From Blautia hominis (GTDB taxonomy: Bacteria; Bacillota; Clostridia; Lachnospirales; Lachnospiraceae): a stretch of 64,000 bases of DNA. The stretch lies in assembly GCA_002270465.1 (NCBI GenBank), contig NQOF01000004.1:62001-126000 (forward strand), given 5' to 3'. The notes beneath the pieces are model-generated. The model was not told where the DNA came from, ran no database searches, and saw nothing but the letters and a program-made list of their open reading frames with translations. Of the stretch, positions 17,957 through 25,969 are shown piece by piece (position 1 is the first letter of the stretch; each line of letters starts with the position of its first letter). A program made the position numbers and the translations under genes.

Positions 17957-20281
17957 ATGGATAAATATCAAATACTGAAAAAATACTTTGGCTATGATAC
18001 CTTCCGGGATGGGCAGGAACTGCTGATAGACAGCATTCTGTCGGGAAGGGATGTGCTTGGGATTATGCCCACAGGAGCAGGAAAATCCCTTTGTTATCAG
18101 GTACCTGCCATGCTTATGGATGGGATCACCCTGGTGATTTCGCCTCTTATTTCTCTGATGAAAGACCAGGTGGGATCTTTGAATCAGGCAGGAATCCATG
18201 CGGCGTTTCTGAACAGTTCCCTGACAGTGGGACAATATTATAAAGCCCTGGATTATGCGAGACAGGGGAGATACCCCATTATCTATGTGGCGCCGGAGCG
18301 GCTGGTGACAGAGGAGTTTTTGGATTTTGCGCTTCATGCAGATATTGCCATGGTAGCGGTAGATGAGGCACATTGTGTTTCCCAGTGGGGACAGGATTTC
18401 AGGCCCAGTTATCTGAAGATTGTGGAGTTTATTAAAAAACTGCCGAAACGGCCTGTGGTGAGTGCATTTACGGCTACAGCCACCAAAGAGGTGCGGGATG
18501 ATATTATGGATATTCTGCTCCTGGAGGATCCGGAGGTATTGACAACAGGGTTTGACAGGCCGAACCTGTATTTTGGAGTGCAGGCTCCAAAGAATAAATA
18601 TGAAGTGCTGAAAAATTATCTGGAAATGCATCCCGGTGAATGCGGCATTGTATACTGTCTGACCAGGAAAGGTGTGGAGGAAGTATGCGGAAAGCTGCGG
18701 GAGGATGGATTTTCCGTGACCCGTTATCATGCAGGGCTTGGTGACGGGGAGAGGAAGCGGAATCAGGATGATTTTATATATGACAGGTATCAGATCATTG
18801 TGGCTACAAATGCGTTTGGCATGGGAATTGACAAGTCAAACGTAAGATTTGTGGTACATTATAATATGCCGAAAAATATGGAGAGCTATTATCAGGAGGC
18901 AGGACGTGCAGGGCGTGACGGGGAGCCGGCGGAGTGTATTTTACTCTATGGGGGGCAGGATGTGGTGACAAACCAGCTGTTCATTGACAACAGCCAGGAC
19001 AACCGGGAACTTGACCAGGTGACACGGGAGATGGTGGCAGAGCGGGACAGGGAGAGACTTCGTAAGATGACGTATTATTGTTTTACGAATGAATGCCTGC
19101 GGGATTACATACTGCGGTATTTCGGAGAATATGGGGAGAATTACTGCGGGAATTGTTCTAACTGTCTGAGCCAGTTTGAGACTGTGGATGTGACAGAGAC
19201 TGCAAAGGCCCTGATCGGGTGTGTGAAAAGCAGCAGACAAAGATATGGAACTACGGTCATTATAGACACGGTACACGGGGCAAATACGGCGAAGATCAGA
19301 AATTACAGGATGGATGAGAACCCCAATTATGGGGAGCTGGCAAAAGTCCCCATCTATAGGCTCAGGCAGGTTATCAATTATCTGCTTTTAAATGAGTATC
19401 TTACGGTTACCAATGATGAGTACACTGTTGTAAAACTGACCGCCAAATCAGAGGAGGTGCTGGCTGACGGGGCACAGATCACTATGAAAATGGCAAAAGA
19501 GCAGGAACATACATCCAGTGAGAAGAAAGAGAAGAAGAGCAGGAAGGGGCCTGCCGCCGGGTTTGCAGGAGCGGAATTTACGGAGGAAGACGAAAAGCTC
19601 TTTGAGGTGCTGCGGGGACTTCGGACAGAAATTGCAAGGGAGGAGAAGGTTCCGCCTTATATTGTTTTCTCTGACAAGACCTTGACCCATATGTGTATAT
19701 TAAAGCCGAGAACCAGAAACGCAATGTTGTCGGTTACAGGGGTGGGAGAATTTAAATATGAAAAGTATGGGGAGCGTTTTGTGGCCTGTATCAGAGATAA
19801 TGTGCCGGATGACGGGGATAGTGATGATATGAGTGGGGAAGAATCTGCCGATGCAGGAGGGAACTCAACAGGAGAAGAGGCTGAAGAAAATGAAGTGATC
19901 CGTGTGAATGCGGAGAAAAAGAAGACAAAGGCAAAGGGGAAACAGGAATTTTCTTTGACAGAGGATATGGAACAGAGGTTTTTGTTTGCCGATAAAATGA
20001 CGCTCAGTGAACTGGTCTCCCAGTTAAATGAACTGCGCGATGAAAGCGCTGTGAAGCGTCTGACCAATAAGGCAGTGCTGCAAAAGCTGCTGGATGAAGG
20101 ATATCTGGAGACATATGGAATGCGGGGAATCCCCATGCAGCGCGCAGCAGAAAAAGGAAAGAAAATTGGGATTACAGCAGAGATGCGGGTAAGCGAAAAA
20201 GGGAATGCGTATGAGGTTCTGTACTATTCAGAGGATGCACAGAGGGCACTGCTGGAGATGATAAAGGAGGGGGAAAAGTAA
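17957..20281 (+). CDS. recQ: ATP-dependent DNA helicase RecQ
   Basis: 774 residues from the ATG at 17957 (MDKYQILKKYFGYDTFRDGQ), which follows AAGGAGG. The frame continues upstream into the inserted repeat element, which is not part of the protein. It is a 3'-5' superfamily 2 helicase for repair and recombination. Walker A is PTGAGKS (38-44), motif II is DEAHCVSQWG and motif VI is QEAGRAGRDG. The RecQ zinc-binding cysteines are in CFTNECLRDY and YCGNCSNC, followed by an RQC winged helix. An HRDC domain is at about 544-616. After it come an acidic linker (617-650) and a further conserved-looking domain of about 105 residues (FSLTEDMEQRF, then MTLSELVSQLNEL). Family members commonly end after HRDC at about 600 residues. 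Confidence 0.95.
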   Translation: MDKYQILKKYFGYDTFRDGQELLIDSILSGRDVLGIMPTGAGKSLCYQVPAMLMDGITLVISPLISLMKDQVGSLNQAGIHAAFLNSSLTVGQYYKALDYARQGRYPIIYVAPERLVTEEFLDFALHADIAMVAVDEAHCVSQWGQDFRPSYLKIVEFIKKLPKRPVVSAFTATATKEVRDDIMDILLLEDPEVLTTGFDRPNLYFGVQAPKNKYEVLKNYLEMHPGECGIVYCLTRKGVEEVCGKLREDGFSVTRYHAGLGDGERKRNQDDFIYDRYQIIVATNAFGMGIDKSNVRFVVHYNMPKNMESYYQEAGRAGRDGEPAECILLYGGQDVVTNQLFIDNSQDNRELDQVTREMVAERDRERLRKMTYYCFTNECLRDYILRYFGEYGENYCGNCSNCLSQFETVDVTETAKALIGCVKSSRQRYGTTVIIDTVHGANTAKIRNYRMDENPNYGELAKVPIYRLRQVINYLLLNEYLTVTNDEYTVVKLTAKSEEVLADGAQITMKMAKEQEHTSSEKKEKKSRKGPAAGFAGAEFTEEDEKLFEVLRGLRTEIAREEKVPPYIVFSDKTLTHMCILKPRTRNAMLSVTGVGEFKYEKYGERFVACIRDNVPDDGDSDDMSGEESADAGGNSTGEEAEENEVIRVNAEKKKTKAKGKQEFSLTEDMEQRFLFADKMTLSELVSQLNELRDESAVKRLTNKAVLQKLLDEGYLETYGMRGIPMQRAAEKGKKIGITAEMRVSEKGNAYEVLYYSEDAQRALLEMIKEGEK

Positions 20282-20434
20282 GAGAAAAATTGGTTGTGAA
20301 AAAAGGTTTTGGATATTTAATTAAATCCAATTAACCTTTATGATAAACAAAAGAGACGATAAGATAAATATTAAAGTGAATATTACAAATTTGCAAAAAT
20401 TAAGAAAGAATTAATATGGTTGTTAATGGTTTTG

Positions 20435-20463
20435 TTGACAAAAGTAGTCAAAAATTATATAAT
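20435..20463 (+). promoter_or_regulatory. Perfect consensus promoter of the major pilin
   Basis: TTGACA (20435-20440), exactly 17 bases, TATAAT (20458-20463). It is embedded in very AT-rich DNA. The predicted start near 20470 leaves a leader of about 154 bases before the pilin ATG. Upstream (20282-20434) I see no gene, only AT-rich sequence. Confidence 0.85.
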
Positions 20464-20469
20464 GAACTA

Positions 20470-20623
20470 ATGCAAGAGTTCGGGTAAATGCGGCATACAA
20501 GCAGTAGCTTGCAATAAGATTATACAATAAGTAAATGCAGGTTTGCTATTTTATCCGCATGTATCATCCACATTCAGGTGCAGGTATGTGGATGGAAAAT
20601 AAAGTTAATGGAGGGATTCACAT
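20470..20623 (+). promoter_or_regulatory. Structured 5' leader of the pilin mRNA (unknown class)
   Basis: Possible pairings: TGCAAG (20471-20476) with CTTGCA (20508-20513); ATGCGG (20488-20493) with CCGCAT (20555-20560), which crosses the first and so could form a pseudoknot; and ATCCACAT (20566-20573) with ATGTGGAT (20586-20593). The ribosome binding site GGAGGG follows at about 20611. No terminator T-run is present, so any switch would act on translation or stability. I looked for c-di-GMP-I and c-di-GMP-II riboswitch consensus bases and did not find them. Confidence 0.4.
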
Positions 20624-21052
20624 ATGGTGAAAAGATTAAGGGAAAACCGGAAAAATAAAAAAGGTTTTACTCTGGTGGAATTGATTGTTGTTATTGTTAT
20701 TATTTTGGTGTTGGCGGCGGTTATGGTGCCGAGTGTGACGAAGTATGTTGCAAAAGCTAATCAGGCTAATTGTAAAGCTGATGGTGCATCTATTTTAACA
20801 CAGCTTCAAGTAGACATCGCAGATTTCTACTCAAATGACGCTAATGCCGGTAAGACTTATACAGTGGCGAGTAAAGTTGGGAATGCGGCAAATGCAAATG
20901 GAACAATAAGTGCACTTAATGCAACCGTTAGTTTTAACGCGGACGTTACAGATGATGAAATAGTAGCATTTCAGTACCAAAATGGTAAATATTTAGTTAC
21001 ATGGACTAAAGGTACAGGATGGACACAACCATCTGTTCCCAAAAGTAACTAG
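20624..21052 (+). CDS. pilA: Type IV major pilin (prepilin)
   Basis: 142 residues. A 14-residue positively charged leader ends in KKG. The prepilin peptidase site comes next, followed by FTLVELIVVIVIILVLAAVMVP, with the conserved Glu at position 5 of the mature protein. This hydrophobic alpha-1 helix anchors the precursor in the membrane and packs the pilus core. The globular part is small (about 100 residues), rich in Ala, Asn and Thr, with a single Cys. This is the smallest prepilin in the window except minor prepilin B, is first in the locus, and has a perfect promoter. It is separated by a terminator from the assembly genes, which fits high-level expression of the major subunit (inference). 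Confidence 0.92.
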   Translation: MVKRLRENRKNKKGFTLVELIVVIVIILVLAAVMVPSVTKYVAKANQANCKADGASILTQLQVDIADFYSNDANAGKTYTVASKVGNAANANGTISALNATVSFNADVTDDEIVAFQYQNGKYLVTWTKGTGWTQPSVPKSN

Positions 21053-21103
21053 CTAATAAAATATTTTAGGTGATTTATTATATAGGAGGTTTCATAATTA
21101 AAA

Positions 21104-21547
21104 ATGCAAACAGATTATGAAACTCTCACCCGCAAAACAAAATTCCGCAGACTACTAAAAATCTCCCTGCTAACGCTCCTAATCAGCATAGCTGTTCTTG
21201 CACCAGCGCTATGGTATTGGGATCAATCCATACAAATGCGGTCTGCACTGCGAAGTGCCAAAAATGTGCTTCTGAACACAGAACTGCTCTCTATACAGTA
21301 CAATGGTTTAGATGAACCGCTTCTGGACAGTTCACGTGAAAGTGGAATGGCGGAGGAGGCGGAAGAGGAAGTGAAGAGTTATTCCGGTGTGGAAGGTGAA
21401 ATTCATCTTGTTTCTTGGGATAAAGCCAAATGCCGTGTGCTGAGCATGACATATCAGGAGGGAAAATACTTAGTAATCTACGAAGCAGATGATAAGGATT
21501 CCGGAACATGGACAATTTACCGGAAGACCCGGCATTATAAAAACTAA
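21104..21547 (+). CDS. Single-pass membrane protein of the pilus locus, unknown function
   Basis: 147 residues. Not a family I recognise. A cytoplasmic N terminus with basic residues (RKTKFRRLLK) leads to one membrane segment (about 17-38, ISLLTLLISIAVLAPALWYW), then an extracytoplasmic domain with an acidic Glu-rich patch (MAEEAEEEVKSY) and a final Tyr/Lys-rich beta-like region. There is no prepilin cleavage motif, so it is not a pilin. Its place between pilA and a terminator suggests that it is made with the major pilin and helps its export or assembly (inference). Its translation signal is odd: AGGAGG lies 14 bases before the ATG, and an in-frame TAA two codons upstream rules out a longer start. 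Confidence 0.7.
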   Translation: MQTDYETLTRKTKFRRLLKISLLTLLISIAVLAPALWYWDQSIQMRSALRSAKNVLLNTELLSIQYNGLDEPLLDSSRESGMAEEAEEEVKSYSGVEGEIHLVSWDKAKCRVLSMTYQEGKYLVIYEADDKDSGTWTIYRKTRHYKN

Positions 21548-21556
21548 TAACAGGAG

Positions 21557-21595
21557 GGGATTTCGTTTGGTATGAGCCAGGTGAAATCCCTTTTT
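21557..21595 (+). terminator. Intrinsic terminator between pilA unit and assembly genes
   Basis: GGGATTTC (21557-21564) pairs with GAAATCCC (21583-21590) and TTTTT follows. It separates the pilA and membrane-protein transcript from pilD and the rest, allowing much more pilin than assembly machinery. Confidence 0.85.
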
Positions 21596-21717
21596 GTCAT
21601 TTCCTGAGGCAAAAGTGAAATTTGATTCGGAATTGTCTTTTTAAGAGGATGAAGATTTATGAATCATAAAGTGAAGTTCGTCCTTCTAAAAAAATAATTT
21701 GGAACAAAGAGGCTCAT

Positions 21718-22497
21718 ATGGACGTATATAATAGTTATCAGGCATTCATTGCTGTGTTGATATTTTTTTTGGGAACCTGTATTTTTTCTTTCCTGAACGT
21801 GATCATCTACCGTGTTCCCAGAAAAATGGATTTTGTGAGGGGACATTCTCTCTGCCCATCCTGCAGTCATCAATTGGGGGCTTTGGATCTGATCCCGCTG
21901 TTCAGTTACGCTTTCCTGGGTGGAAAGTGCCGTTACTGTAAAAAGAAAATTGGTGTCAGGGATACACTCATAGAACTATTTGGCGGCGGAGCCGCGCTGT
22001 TCTGCGCCTGGTATTATAAGGAAAAGCCGGCTGTGGCATTGACCGTGTTCCTATTTTTCTGTATTCTGACAGTAGTGGCATTTATGGATATAGATACCAT
22101 GGAAATTGAGGACGGGAGCTGGATCGCCATATACATACTGGCTGTGGCTGCATGTTTTACAATGCCGGAAATATCCCTTGTATCCAGGCTCATCGGGGTT
22201 GTCTGCGTGAGTATCCCCATGCTTCTTCTGACACTGGCAGTACCGGGGGCATTCGGCGGCGGGGATATTAAGCTGATGGGTGCATGCGGGGCATTTTTGG
22301 GATGGAAGATCACACTGGTTTCCACGTTCCTTGCTATTTTACTGGGAGGAATATGGGGGATCGGACTGCTGCTTGGGAAGAAGAAAAGCAGGAAGGACCA
22401 TTTTGCGTTTGGACCGTTTCTCTGTATGGGGATGGTGATTGGCCTATTATGGGGAGAACAGATCATTTCATGGTATTTGGGATTTTTGAAAATATAA
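21718..22497 (+). CDS. pilD: Prepilin peptidase / N-methyltransferase
   Basis: 259 residues, with about eight hydrophobic segments in the membrane. It cleaves the leader of the prepilins after the conserved Gly and methylates the new N terminus. The N-terminal methylase part has the paired zinc cysteines Cys46/Cys49 (CPSC) and Cys71/Cys74 (CRYC). The aspartyl protease part has the two catalytic Asp: Asp124 in FMDIDTMEIEDG and Asp183 in GGGDIKLMG. Clients in this window are the products at 20624, 28921, 40752, 41424 and 41887. The start follows AAGAGG; this opens the assembly-gene operon. Confidence 0.93.
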   Translation: MDVYNSYQAFIAVLIFFLGTCIFSFLNVIIYRVPRKMDFVRGHSLCPSCSHQLGALDLIPLFSYAFLGGKCRYCKKKIGVRDTLIELFGGGAALFCAWYYKEKPAVALTVFLFFCILTVVAFMDIDTMEIEDGSWIAIYILAVAACFTMPEISLVSRLIGVVCVSIPMLLLTLAVPGAFGGGDIKLMGACGAFLGWKITLVSTFLAILLGGIWGIGLLLGKKKSRKDHFAFGPFLCMGMVIGLLWGEQIISWYLGFLKI

Positions 22498-22552
22498 CGG
22501 CTTAAGGTATGGGGATCCTATACTTTTCGACTACATATTGGGAGGCCTTTTT

Positions 22553-23752
22553 ATGGCACAGTTTAAATATAAGGCAAGGACACTGGATGGTAAAGTAATA
22601 AAGGGCATCATGAACGTAGCTGATGACACGGAGCTGCAGCAGAAACTGCATGAACAGGATGCTTTTTTACTGAATGCCAAAGAAATGAAGAACACAAAAG
22701 GCGTGAAACAGTTCAAGCCTAAAGTCCTGGCGGATTTTTCAAGACAGTTGGGAACGCTGATCGCTTCCGGCGTTACGCTTGTCAGAGCTTTGAATATTAT
22801 AGCCAGCGGTGAGGCGGTCAGCCAGAAACAGCGGGGAATCTATGAGGATCTACTCAGGCAGATCCGGCAGGGGATTGCGCTCTCGGATGCTATGGAGGCA
22901 CAGAATGGCGCGTTTCCGCCTTTGATGATTTATATGTACCGCTCAGCAGAGACCAGCGGTAATCTGGATAAAGTATCTATGCAGATGGCAGAACATTATG
23001 AGAAGAGCCACAAACTGAACTCAAAAATTTCCAGTTCTATGACATATCCTAAGATACTGGGGATCATGGTGGTAGCAGTTGTTCTGATACTTACTAAATT
23101 TGTGCTTCCCCAGTTTGATGAGCTGTTCGCCCAGATGGAAGAACTGCCCCTGTCTACCAGGATCCTCATGGGGTTCAGCGAGCTTCTGCAGAACCACTGG
23201 ATCATAGTACTGGTAGTGGCAATACTGGTCATTGTGGGAGTCAGAGCACTGCTGTTTATTCCGAAAGTACGCCTGCAGTGGCATAGGTTTAAATTGAAAG
23301 TGCCGCTGTTTGGAAAGCTGCAGAAAACAATCTGCACTTCAAGGTTTGCGAGAACATTGAGTTCGCTGTATTCTGCCGGTATCCCCATTGTATCAGCATT
23401 GCAGATCGCAAGAAAGACAATAGGAAATGATTATATTGATGCTCAGTTTGACCAGGTGATACCCTTTGTAAGAGCAGGCAACAATCTGAGTGACGGCCTG
23501 GATCTGGTAGATGGATTTGTAAGGAAACTGTCCGACTCCATACGGGTGGGGGAGGAGACAGGTAGTTTGGATACCATGCTGTCCTCAACCGCAGATTTTA
23601 TGGAATATGATGCAGATATGGCAATTGCAAAAATGGTTTCTTACGTTGAGCCGATCATGCTTTTGGTTATGGGCGTGATCGTGGCATTTGTCATGGTATC
23701 TGTATTCAGTGCTCTTTATGGTTCTTATGATTCCATTGCAGGAATGTCTTAG
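22553..23752 (+). CDS. pilC: Type IV pilus inner-membrane platform protein
   Basis: 399 residues from the ATG at 22553 (MAQFKYKARTLDGKVIKG), 7 bases after GGAGG; an upstream TTG has no such site. The sequence is that of the GspF/PilC family: two T2SF domains (about 60-185 and 260-385) and three membrane segments, including ILGIMVVAVVLILTKFVLPQ and the C-terminal IMLLVMGVIVAFVMVSVFSA. PilC turns with the PilB/PilT motors and feeds pilin subunits into or out of the fibre. It sits 55 bases after pilD and 14 bases before the PilM-PilN gene. Confidence 0.93.
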   Translation: MAQFKYKARTLDGKVIKGIMNVADDTELQQKLHEQDAFLLNAKEMKNTKGVKQFKPKVLADFSRQLGTLIASGVTLVRALNIIASGEAVSQKQRGIYEDLLRQIRQGIALSDAMEAQNGAFPPLMIYMYRSAETSGNLDKVSMQMAEHYEKSHKLNSKISSSMTYPKILGIMVVAVVLILTKFVLPQFDELFAQMEELPLSTRILMGFSELLQNHWIIVLVVAILVIVGVRALLFIPKVRLQWHRFKLKVPLFGKLQKTICTSRFARTLSSLYSAGIPIVSALQIARKTIGNDYIDAQFDQVIPFVRAGNNLSDGLDLVDGFVRKLSDSIRVGEETGSLDTMLSSTADFMEYDADMAIAKMVSYVEPIMLLVMGVIVAFVMVSVFSALYGSYDSIAGMS

Positions 23753-23766
23753 AAAGGGGTAACAAC

Positions 23767-25248
23767 ATGCTGACCGTATATTTATCGAATAAATACATAA
23801 GGATAGTGACAGGGGATTATGCCTCCGGAAAAGTGAGTATCCGGGGGATGTATTATACAATTGACACCACAGGATGTCTGGTGAACGGGTCCATTGTGGA
23901 TGAAGAAAGCCTGCTTGAGCTGTTGCGGGAACAGTGGGAGGTGCAGAACCTTCCAAAAAAAGATGTGTATCTGGTGCTGGACAGCAATCAGTTTACTGCA
24001 AAAGTGGTGCAGGTACCGGTGCTGAACGAAAAGAAAATGATGGAATATCTGAGCCGTGAATTTACGGATGTGGGGAGGATCTCCAGTCCGGTTTACGGCT
24101 ATTTCCCGTTGAATGGGGGAGATAAAAAGGCAAAGATACGGCAGGTATTTGCCATGGCAGCACCCAGGGATTATGCTATACAGTTTGTTGAGCTGTTTGC
24201 GAAGCTGGGTGTGAAGCTGTCCGGGATTGAATGTGCCAATGGTTCCATGATACGGCTTTTGGATAAGATGGAGCAGCTCAGAGGAAAAACTTGTATTGTC
24301 CAATTTGTGGATGAGATGAACCTGACCAATGCCCTCTTAGTTGAAGGCAGATATGAGACATTTAACAAAAAGAGACTCTTTTCAGAGCCGGGGACACCCG
24401 GATATGCGGTGGAGACGGCCAGGGCTGTCAGCAATCTGATCCAGTTTGCAAAGGCACAGAATATACCGCAGAAGATTACAGATGTGTATGTTGCGGGATT
24501 GTCGGATGAGGACTGCCTTGTTTATGAGGACAGTATAGCCCAGATCAATCCGGATCTGGGTGTGGAAAAATTGGAAAGCAGCAAACATTTTACATATGCC
24601 AAGACCAATGACCCCTATATCAGCTTTGCCAATTTTGCGCTGGCCATTGGCGGAATGCTGAAGACAGACCCAAAAACAAATGTGGCGGCTCAGATTAAAT
24701 ACACTCCGGAGCAGATAGAGAAAAGAAAAGCCAGAAGAAAGATCACGGTTCCGGTGGGGGCGGTTATAGGCGTATTGGTCCTGGTATCCCTTGTGCTGCT
24801 GGTGAGAAAGATCATGCTGACCAGTGAATTAAAAACATTGCAGGATTACAATCAAAGCGATTCTGTCCTTGAAGCGTGTCAGGAATACGATGCGGCCCAG
24901 GAAAGAATGTCAGCCATTTCAGCCATCCACACAGGTATGGAATCCCTGGGCACAGAGCTGGGGGAATATCCTCTTGTGGACAGCACAGTGGAAAATATCA
25001 TCGCCTCCTGTGCAGAGGGCCTGGTTTCTGCGCAGATCAGTTCCTATGATTCCACAACGGGAATACTGAGCTTTAATACCAGTGCAGGGGATGTGGAGCA
25101 GATCAATCAGTTTATCGCGCTGCTTATGGAAGAGGAGATATTTGCGTCTGTAGATTATACCGGATACTCACAGAATCAGGATGGAGACTGGAGTGTGAAA
25201 GTGAACTGCACGATGGCTCCGGTGCAGCAGGAGGTAGCAGGAGAATGA
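23767..25248 (+). CDS. PilM-PilN fusion protein of the pilus assembly subcomplex
   Basis: 493 residues. Residues 1-310 follow the actin-like PilM pattern: beta-rich start MLTVYLSNKYIRIVTGDYAS, then VPVLNEKKMMEYLSREF, MAAPRDYAIQFVELFAKLGV, and a C-terminal ALAIGGMLK element. A membrane segment follows (about 327-348, VGAVIGVLVLVSLVLLV). The extracytoplasmic region of about 140 residues (coiled coil, then a ferredoxin-like fold pattern) fits PilN. In Gram-negatives PilM (cytoplasmic) and PilN (one membrane pass) are separate proteins held together by an N-terminal PilN peptide. Here both appear to be one chain, so the cytoplasmic-membrane link is covalent. It overlaps the next gene by 4 bases. 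Confidence 0.8.
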   Translation: MLTVYLSNKYIRIVTGDYASGKVSIRGMYYTIDTTGCLVNGSIVDEESLLELLREQWEVQNLPKKDVYLVLDSNQFTAKVVQVPVLNEKKMMEYLSREFTDVGRISSPVYGYFPLNGGDKKAKIRQVFAMAAPRDYAIQFVELFAKLGVKLSGIECANGSMIRLLDKMEQLRGKTCIVQFVDEMNLTNALLVEGRYETFNKKRLFSEPGTPGYAVETARAVSNLIQFAKAQNIPQKITDVYVAGLSDEDCLVYEDSIAQINPDLGVEKLESSKHFTYAKTNDPYISFANFALAIGGMLKTDPKTNVAAQIKYTPEQIEKRKARRKITVPVGAVIGVLVLVSLVLLVRKIMLTSELKTLQDYNQSDSVLEACQEYDAAQERMSAISAIHTGMESLGTELGEYPLVDSTVENIIASCAEGLVSAQISSYDSTTGILSFNTSAGDVEQINQFIALLMEEEIFASVDYTGYSQNQDGDWSVKVNCTMAPVQQEVAGE

Positions 25249-25961
25249 CACTTAAAGTAACGGAGAGAGATAAAAAAATATTGATGGTACTGGCTGTATT
25301 TCTGATTGTGTTTGGCCTGATCGCAGGGGTCCTGATGCCCCTGATGGAAAATACGCAGAAGCTGGGTGAAGAGATCGCAGAGGCAGAGGTGGAAAAGCAG
25401 GAGAAAGAAATGAAAGTGACAGCACTGCCTGGTATGAAAAACAGGATGGAAAAAGCGGAAACAGAGCTGGCTGCCATGCAGGAAAAGTACTACCCTGTGA
25501 TGAAAAGTGTGGAAATTGACCGTATGATGACAAATACGGCGGTAGACTGCGGCATTCAAGTCTCGGATATGGATATTAAAATGCCTGACTTTACAGCATA
25601 TACCAAGATCCTGAATTACGGAGACATTGTATTTGGTGCGGAGCAGGAAAACAGTGAGGAAACACCTTTTGACGGCATGTATACAGCCAGTCTTACCATG
25701 AATATGACAGGTTCCAGGGAAAATCTGCAGTCCATGCTGGATGTCACCGTCAGTCAGCAGCCCAGACAGAGGGTGACTGATTTTTCATGGCAGAAAAACC
25801 AGAAAGAAGGCAGCAGTGAATATACATTGAGTATGTCGGTTGAAATATATATGTACCAGGATGTAGAAATGTATGTGCAGGAGCGGCTTTTAGGTGAAGC
25901 TCTTGAAAATATGGAGGCAGAAACCGGGACAGAAGGAAACAGTGAGGCTGAGGAGCAGTAG
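25245..25961 (+). CDS. pilO: PilO-like pilus assembly protein
   Basis: 238 residues. A short cytoplasmic tail (MTLKVTERDKK), one membrane segment (about 12-32, ILMVLAVFLIVFGLIAGVL), a coiled coil rich in Glu and Lys (about 38-85), then a ferredoxin-like domain. This architecture, and its place directly after the PilN-like domain with an ATGA overlap, indicate PilO, which pairs with PilN to form the periplasmic (here extracytoplasmic) alignment complex. Sequence is weakly conserved in this family, so the call rests mainly on architecture and context. The C terminus is acidic (ENMEAETGTEGNSEAEEQ). No pilP or secretin gene follows, as expected for a single-membrane cell. Confidence 0.75.
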   Translation: MTLKVTERDKKILMVLAVFLIVFGLIAGVLMPLMENTQKLGEEIAEAEVEKQEKEMKVTALPGMKNRMEKAETELAAMQEKYYPVMKSVEIDRMMTNTAVDCGIQVSDMDIKMPDFTAYTKILNYGDIVFGAEQENSEETPFDGMYTASLTMNMTGSRENLQSMLDVTVSQQPRQRVTDFSWQKNQKEGSSEYTLSMSVEIYMYQDVEMYVQERLLGEALENMEAETGTEGNSEAEEQ

Positions 25962-25969
25962 GAGTTATC

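Noticed and set aside
20470-20623. c-di-GMP riboswitch upstream of pilA
   Set aside because: Stems are present, but the conserved bases I know for the two c-di-GMP classes are not; kept only as a structured leader of unknown class.
21659-21697. 12-codon ORF (MNHKVKFVLLKK) before pilD as leader peptide
   Set aside because: Too short to support; no terminator or alternative hairpin follows it before pilD.
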